From JAEINY01 sp942490535 (GTDB lineage Bacteria; Bacteroidota; Bacteroidia; Bacteroidales; Marinilabiliaceae), in contig CALNXQ010000004.1 in assembly GCA_942490535.1 (NCBI GenBank), positions 496,001-560,000 on the forward strand: a DNA stretch of 64,000 nucleotides. The letters run 5' to 3'. Below, in pieces: positions 60,163 through 64,000 of this stretch (position 1 is the stretch's first letter; every line of letters begins with the position of its first letter). A model generated the notes under the pieces. The model saw nothing but the letters and a program-made list of their open reading frames with translations, had not been told where the DNA came from and ran no database searches. The translations under genes were made by a program, and so were the position numbers.

Positions 60163-60189
60163 AAGGGGCTCCTAAGAGCCCCTTTTTTT
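60163..60189 (+). terminator. Terminator of clpC
   Basis: AAGGGGCTC (60163-60171) / GAGCCCCTT (60176-60184), then T tract. Confidence 0.85.
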
Positions 60190-60214
60190 ATTGGTCTCAA
60201 TAGTAGTTAAAACT

Positions 60215-60759
60215 ATGCACTTTAGTGCATCTTGCTTTAGCTTCTAAAAAAGCTACCTTTACAATATGGTACAAAGGAGCAATGGCCATACGGTTTCTGA
60301 AATGACAGTTCATATTGTATGGTCAACTAAATATAGGTATCCAGTATTGCAAGGAGACATAAAAAAAAGATGTCGCTCAATATTAATGCAGATATGTGAA
60401 GCAGAGGATGTTTTGATCCTTAAAGGAGTAGTTTCATCCGATCATATACACATGCACATAAATTATCGTCCATCTCAAAGTGTTAGTGAGTTAGTAAAGA
60501 AACTAAAAGGTCGAAGTTCCAGAAAATTACAACAGGAATTCCCATCGCTTAGTAAAAAATATTGGGGTCGACACTTTTGGGCAATTGGTTTTGGCTGTTG
60601 GAGTTCTGGTAATATTACGGATGAAATGGTGAATGCCTATTTGGAGCATCATCGCAAACCAGAAGATCAGGATGGTTCCAATTTTATCCTTGAATAACGC
60701 ACTAGGAATGACTTTCAGTCATTCTGGTCTCTCCAAACCTATGGACTTTCAGTCCATAG
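60215..60759 (+). mobile_element. IS200/IS605-type unit with flanking hairpins
   Basis: The transposase gene is flanked by short hairpins: ATGCAC-TTTA-GTGCAT (60215-60230) and TAGCTT/AAGCTA (60238-60255) on the left, GAATGACT-TTC-AGTCATTC (60706-60724) and CTATGGACT-TTC-AGTCCATAG (60739-60759) on the right. Y1 transposases recognise such hairpins as single strands. There is no TnpB gene. Exact ends were not determined. Confidence 0.6.
60266..60697 (+). CDS. IS200/IS605-type Y1 (RAYT-like) transposase
   Basis: 143 residues. HUH-type single-strand DNA transposase: the HUH motif His62-Met-His64 in SSDHIHMHINYRP and the catalytic tyrosine Tyr125 in MVNAYLEHHRKP. HFWAIGFGCWSSG is the conserved strand. 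The protein is full length for this class. With no TnpB partner it may be a REP-associated transposase (RAYT), which would explain stem-TTC-stem hairpins elsewhere in the window. Starts at ATG 60266 after the left hairpins. Confidence 0.93.
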   Translation: MVQRSNGHTVSEMTVHIVWSTKYRYPVLQGDIKKRCRSILMQICEAEDVLILKGVVSSDHIHMHINYRPSQSVSELVKKLKGRSSRKLQQEFPSLSKKYWGRHFWAIGFGCWSSGNITDEMVNAYLEHHRKPEDQDGSNFILE

Positions 60760-60783
60760 TGGTTAAGTTCTATTTCCGAAGAT

Positions 60784-61659
60784 TTATAACATCGCCTTCA
60801 TTTGATCTGCTTTTTCAGTTTGCTTTAGACGGCGATAGGCTACACTAAGGCAACTTATGATTGCCTTATCCTTAGGTGAATCTTGGAGCGACTTTTCCAG
60901 AAGTGGTATGGCTTTTTCAAAATCGTTACTGATTTCCTCCAGTTTTTTTGTCGAATTGTGATAATCAACACGCGATGGATTTTTCATGGATCCGTAGCGT
61001 TTGGTCTCTTTTTCGTACAAATCATCGGTTTGTTTGAAATAGATGACGCCCAATTTTTTAGTGGCATTTTTATGATTCGGCTTCAGCGCCAGTACCTTTT
61101 CAAAAGATTGGATTGCTTCGGGGTATCTGTTTAGCCGTTCTAATGATGATGCATGCAAGTACAAAAAGGTGACATCCTGAGGTGTTTGGGATAATGCCAG
61201 TTCGAGCGCTGTAACCGCCTTGTCATATTGGCCGGAGTTATAAAAGAGATAGGCCGTCTTTTTATTAAACCCCTCCTCCATTTCCGCAAATCGACCTTTC
61301 CCTTCCATTAAGATGGCTTCTGCTTTCTCAAACGTTTTTAAACCACCGTAGGCATCCGCCAGTGAGAAATACAATTCCGGTTCGGAATAATTTAAATCGT
61401 ACGCCTTTTCCAGCATTGGTAAAGCCTTGTCAAATTGCTTGGCTCGCGTGTAGTTCTGTCCGGCTTTAAAAAGGCAAAAAGTATCTACCCTTTGGTCCAA
61501 ACCATAGGCTGCATTGGCTTTCTCATACAATTCGGCGGCCTTAACGTATTGCATCTTACCCTCTTGAATTATAGCATCACTTTTCAGGACGTCTGCTTGT
61601 TGGGCTTGCACCCAGCAAAAGGAAGCTAAGAAGCTTCCAATCATTAACATTTGTTTCAT
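60784..61659 (-). CDS. Exported TPR protein
   Basis: 291 residues from ATG 61659 with a signal peptide (MKQMLMIGSFLASFCWVQAQ). TPR units: YVKAAELYEKANAAYGLDQ, FDKALPMLEKAYDLNYSEPELYFSLADAYGGLKTFEKAE, YDKAVTALELALSQTPQDV, YPEAIQSFEKVLALKPNHKNATKKLG, and a last pair ending KAIISCLSVAYRRLKQTEKADQMKA. A periplasmic or outer-membrane-associated scaffold; partner unknown. Next to another TPR gene upstream. Confidence 0.82.
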   Translation of the reverse strand: MKQMLMIGSFLASFCWVQAQQADVLKSDAIIQEGKMQYVKAAELYEKANAAYGLDQRVDTFCLFKAGQNYTRAKQFDKALPMLEKAYDLNYSEPELYFSLADAYGGLKTFEKAEAILMEGKGRFAEMEEGFNKKTAYLFYNSGQYDKAVTALELALSQTPQDVTFLYLHASSLERLNRYPEAIQSFEKVLALKPNHKNATKKLGVIYFKQTDDLYEKETKRYGSMKNPSRVDYHNSTKKLEEISNDFEKAIPLLEKSLQDSPKDKAIISCLSVAYRRLKQTEKADQMKAML

Positions 61660-61765
61660 TTCTAACTTGTTTTTAGGGAGTATAAGTTTCAAAATTAGTA
61701 TTCTGTCTTAAAAAAAACATGAAAAACTACAATTAATCCCACCAAACCAAGATACCCAGTCACAA

Positions 61766-61798
61766 AAAAGGGCGATTGAAATGATCAATCGCCCTTTT
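61766..61798 (-). terminator. Terminator between the two TPR genes
   Basis: Perfect 14-bp stem AAAAGGGCGATTGA (61766-61779) / TCAATCGCCCTTTT (61785-61798); T6 follows on the minus strand. Confidence 0.85.
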
Positions 61799-61816
61799 AT
61801 TTTTTTTTTGTGTTTT

Positions 61817-62458
61817 TTAGCTCTTCAAAAATGTATCTACTCCTGTCAGGATGGCTTTTGCGTTGGCATTATTGGCATCGTACTCCAAAGCTTTGTTGGC
61901 AAAACCAATCGCTTTTTCGAATACGGTTGCAGCTTTCGCCTTAATGTCATCCCACTGGTCTCTGTTGCTGTCTACACGAGTATTTAGAATATTCTGACCG
62001 GCAGTATACTCATCACTACCAAGTTTCAAGTAATATGTCACCAACATCTTTTTCATATGACCTACATATTTACTTGTCGAAAATTCTTTAATACCGTCAA
62101 TCAGTACTTTTTCCATCTCCTCATCTTTCTCCATTTTTTTGAGAGAGTTAGCGATGTAATAGGTAGAAACATCAGGATTATAACCTAATTTTTTTGACTC
62201 TTTAAAATATTTTAAAGCTTTCTCGTCATCTTTAATTTTACGGGCACATGTGGCTGCATTGTATACCATGGCAGCGTCCATTTCTTCCTCACCCCATACT
62301 GCAATTGATTGCTCAAACAATTCTAACGCTTGTTTGTAATTTTTTGTCCTCAATGCCTCATTTCCTTCATTTTTTAGCTCAGCCGCACTTTTATCTTGGG
62401 CTACAGCCATTCCCACAAAAAACATCAACAAGAAGGATAAAGTTGCTAAATACTTCAT
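61817..62458 (-). CDS. Exported TPR protein
   Basis: 213 residues, signal peptide MKYLATLSFLLMFFVGMAVAQ. TPR-like pairs (KNEGNEALRTKNYKQALELFEQSI; AAMVYNAATCARKIKDDEKALKYFKESKKLGYNPD; KAIGFANKALEYDANNANAKAIL). It is shorter than its neighbour, and ends in a short helix. Ends in a terminator, so it is transcribed separately from the next TPR gene. No enzyme domain. Confidence 0.8.
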   Translation of the reverse strand: MKYLATLSFLLMFFVGMAVAQDKSAAELKNEGNEALRTKNYKQALELFEQSIAVWGEEEMDAAMVYNAATCARKIKDDEKALKYFKESKKLGYNPDVSTYYIANSLKKMEKDEEMEKVLIDGIKEFSTSKYVGHMKKMLVTYYLKLGSDEYTAGQNILNTRVDSNRDQWDDIKAKAATVFEKAIGFANKALEYDANNANAKAILTGVDTFLKS

Positions 62459-62567
62459 AATAAAATTCTTTTAAAAACATTTACAGTTATATGTCACTTC
62501 AACCGATGGTAAAAATAGTTTTTTTTTTTAAAAAACCTTAAAAAATGAGGGCTTTTTTTAGACTTGT

Positions 62568-63878
62568 TCACGTTTTAAATATGGCAGCAGTCTCTAAAAA
62601 GCACTTCAGATCTGAATAGTTTTTTGACAATTCGGTTGTTCTTTTCACACCATGCATAAATCGTTCCAGACGGGGGGGCTGCTGTACTTTTTGTTGGATC
62701 TCCAACTCTACTGTCTCCGGAAATTTGGCCGGATGCGCAGTCGCCAGGAAGATTCCTTTCTCATTATTTTTCAGGTTTTTCTGAAGTGCCAGATACCCTA
62801 CTGCACCATGAGGATCAAGTGTATATCCGTGTTTTTCAAAGACCATTCGAATGGTCTCTTTAATCTGCTCATCAGCCACTGACAGGCCTTTCAGAACCGC
62901 TTGAATTTTATTTAATTCATTATTAAAGAGGGTTTGGATGCGCACAAAGTTGCTTGGATCCCCCACATCCATGGCATTGGCCGGTGTGGCGATGCTGGGT
63001 GCCGGGAGGTATTCACCCGTTTCCAGGTAATGGGGTACAATGTCATTTACATTTGTGGCTGCTATGAAGCGTTTTATTGGCAAACCCATTTGAGCTGCTA
63101 TAATGCCTGCGGTTAAATTTCCAAAATTGCCACTTGGTACACACATCACAGTGTCCTTCCAATCTTCTTTTTTAATTTGTCCAAAGGCGTAAAAATAATA
63201 GACCATTTGCGGCAGAAAACGGGCTAGATTGATAGAATTAGCAGAGGTTAAAACCATATTCTGTCTTAATTCAGTATCCATGAACGCGGTTTTTACCAGG
63301 TGCTGACAGTCATCAAAGGTACCATCGATCTCAAGTGCCTGGATATTTTGCCCTAATGTGGTAAATTGTTTTTCCTGCACTTCGCTCACCAATCCTTTGG
63401 GATAGAGAACAATCACATTCACCCCCTCCACACCCAGAAAACCATTGGCCACGGCACTTCCCGTATCCCCCGAGGTGGCCACCAACACATTGATGGGCCT
63501 CCCTCCTTTTTCAGTAAACTGCGCCATGACACGGGCCAGAAAACGGGCACCGATGTCTTTAAAGGCCAGCGTCGGCCCATGAAATAATTCCAATGCGGCG
63601 ATTTGTTCCGATATTGGTACTACCGGTATGGGAAAGTTAAAGGCATCATTGGTGATTTCCCTAAAAGTAGTTTCCGGAATATCGGGGCAGAAATAATGCT
63701 TCAGTGTTTCAAAACCGATTTCTCCCATTGATAGCTTCGGCAATTGTTCCCAGAACTCCTCTGCCATCACAGGAATGTATTCAGGCATGTAGAGGCCGTT
63801 ATCAGGAGCCAATCCTTGCAGGACGGCATTTTTCAGAGGACTGGTTAGGTTTTTATTATTGGTGCTATAAAATTGCAT
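62568..63878 (-). CDS. thrC: Threonine synthase
   Basis: 436 residues. It converts O-phosphohomoserine to threonine with PLP. The cofactor lysine is Lys107 in GPTLAFKDIGARFL. Other marks: MQFYSTNNKNLTSPLKNAVLQGL opening, VATSGDTGSAVANGF (phosphate site), GNFGNLTAGIIAAQMGLP, and GDPSNFVRIQTLF. It lies last in the usual thrABC order; the fragment upstream (63961-64000) may be the end of thrB. REP-like hairpins separate the two. Confidence 0.96.
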   Translation of the reverse strand: MQFYSTNNKNLTSPLKNAVLQGLAPDNGLYMPEYIPVMAEEFWEQLPKLSMGEIGFETLKHYFCPDIPETTFREITNDAFNFPIPVVPISEQIAALELFHGPTLAFKDIGARFLARVMAQFTEKGGRPINVLVATSGDTGSAVANGFLGVEGVNVIVLYPKGLVSEVQEKQFTTLGQNIQALEIDGTFDDCQHLVKTAFMDTELRQNMVLTSANSINLARFLPQMVYYFYAFGQIKKEDWKDTVMCVPSGNFGNLTAGIIAAQMGLPIKRFIAATNVNDIVPHYLETGEYLPAPSIATPANAMDVGDPSNFVRIQTLFNNELNKIQAVLKGLSVADEQIKETIRMVFEKHGYTLDPHGAVGYLALQKNLKNNEKGIFLATAHPAKFPETVELEIQQKVQQPPRLERFMHGVKRTTELSKNYSDLKCFLETAAIFKT

Positions 63879-63894
63879 GGTGATAGGTTTAATT

Positions 63895-63947
63895 CATAGG
63901 ACTACGCTTCGGTCACCCTATGTTATAATAATTTGCCCTTTCAGGGC
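63895..63947. repeat. REP-like hairpins upstream of thrC
   Basis: CATAGG (63895-63900) with CCTATG (63917-63922), and GCCCT-TTC-AGGGC (63935-63947). The second hairpin has the same TTC triloop as the hairpins beside the Y1 transposase. Confidence 0.5.
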
Positions 63948-63960
63948 TTATTTCAAACTT

Positions 63961-64000
63961 TTATTCAATAGGTATTTCATAAACTCCGTCTGATTCAGAA
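63961..64000 (-). CDS. Partial C-terminus of an upstream gene, perhaps thrB
   Basis: Open frame SESDGVYEIPIE followed by TAA (stop at 63961-63963) that continues beyond the right edge. Its position directly before thrC suggests homoserine kinase, but 12 residues cannot identify it, and a short unrelated frame cannot be excluded. Confidence 0.3.
   Translation of the reverse strand, partial: SESDGVYEIPIE

Overview
The window comes from a member of the phylum Bacteroidota, probably an environmental or marine Bacteroidia-type organism. The evidence is a type IX secretion C-terminal sorting domain, lipoboxes ending in GC, AC or SC, DUF4270/DUF4907/DUF4105/DUF6913-type proteins, a fused 2-oxoacid dehydrogenase E1, PyrK with a class 1B PyrD, and many promoters of the Bacteroidota form TTTG-N19-21-TAnnTTTG. 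Genus and species cannot be read from the sequence. Most of the window is ordinary chromosomal housekeeping DNA. The first 4.4 kb and the AT-rich spacers at 39.8-41.0 and 43.4-44.0 kb look like accessory or rapidly changing DNA.

Layout. 1-4.4 kb: the start of a lipoprotein gene, a cluster of REP-like hairpins, a small membrane-protein gene broken by a stop codon and an IS3-family element that is itself damaged, a decayed reading frame, an S41-type protease lipoprotein, an IS4-like transposase remnant and a tiny charged protein. 4.7-10.2 kb: an NTF2-like lipoprotein, an OprO/P-type porin, YigZ, a PfkB sugar kinase and a membrane-anchored reductive-dehalogenase-like iron-sulfur protein. 10.3-16.0 kb (minus strand): a TPR lipoprotein and an LpoB-like lipoprotein, dapA, a DUF6913-type gene and ligA. 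16.5-20.8 kb: a divergent envelope cluster (beta-barrel, DUF4270 lipoprotein / Kelch lipoprotein, DUF4907 protein). 21.3-27.1 kb: oligopeptidase B-like lipoprotein, double retropepsin with PDZ, and a beta-helix type IX secretion cargo.

27.2-36.8 kb: selD-mnmH (selenium modification of tRNA), an M13 zinc peptidase, an operon of 2-oxoacid dehydrogenase E2, fused E1 and a flavodoxin, then mntP. 36.9-44.1 kb: six identical tRNA-Lys(UUU) genes, four of them in a 269-bp tandem repeat in which each copy carries its own terminator and nearly all carry a clear promoter, interleaved with a radical SAM/B12 protein, a zinc-ribbon protein, an XRE regulator and pyrKD. 44.2-53.4 kb: an unusual regulator-like protein, an orphan small protein, an aminotransferase, a DUF4105 membrane protein, two thioredoxin-fold proteins, a serine hydrolase and a GH20 hexosaminidase. 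53.6-63.9 kb: a TPR protein, gyrA, clpC, an IS200/IS605-type (RAYT-like) transposase with flanking hairpins, two more TPR proteins and thrC.

Connections: MnmH acts on U34 of tRNAs of the tRNA-Lys(UUU) type, and this window carries both the modification genes and six copies of that tRNA. The pyrKD leader holds a perfect TTACAATTGTAA palindrome, and related palindromes crowd the spacers around the neighbouring XRE gene. Stem-TTC-stem hairpins next to the RAYT-like transposase reappear at both ends of the window, as expected of REP elements mobilised by such an enzyme. I found no clear new defence or biosynthetic system; the most unusual items are the self-anchored RdhA-like protein, the regulator-like protein at 44.2-45.4 kb, the palindrome field and the tRNA-Lys array.
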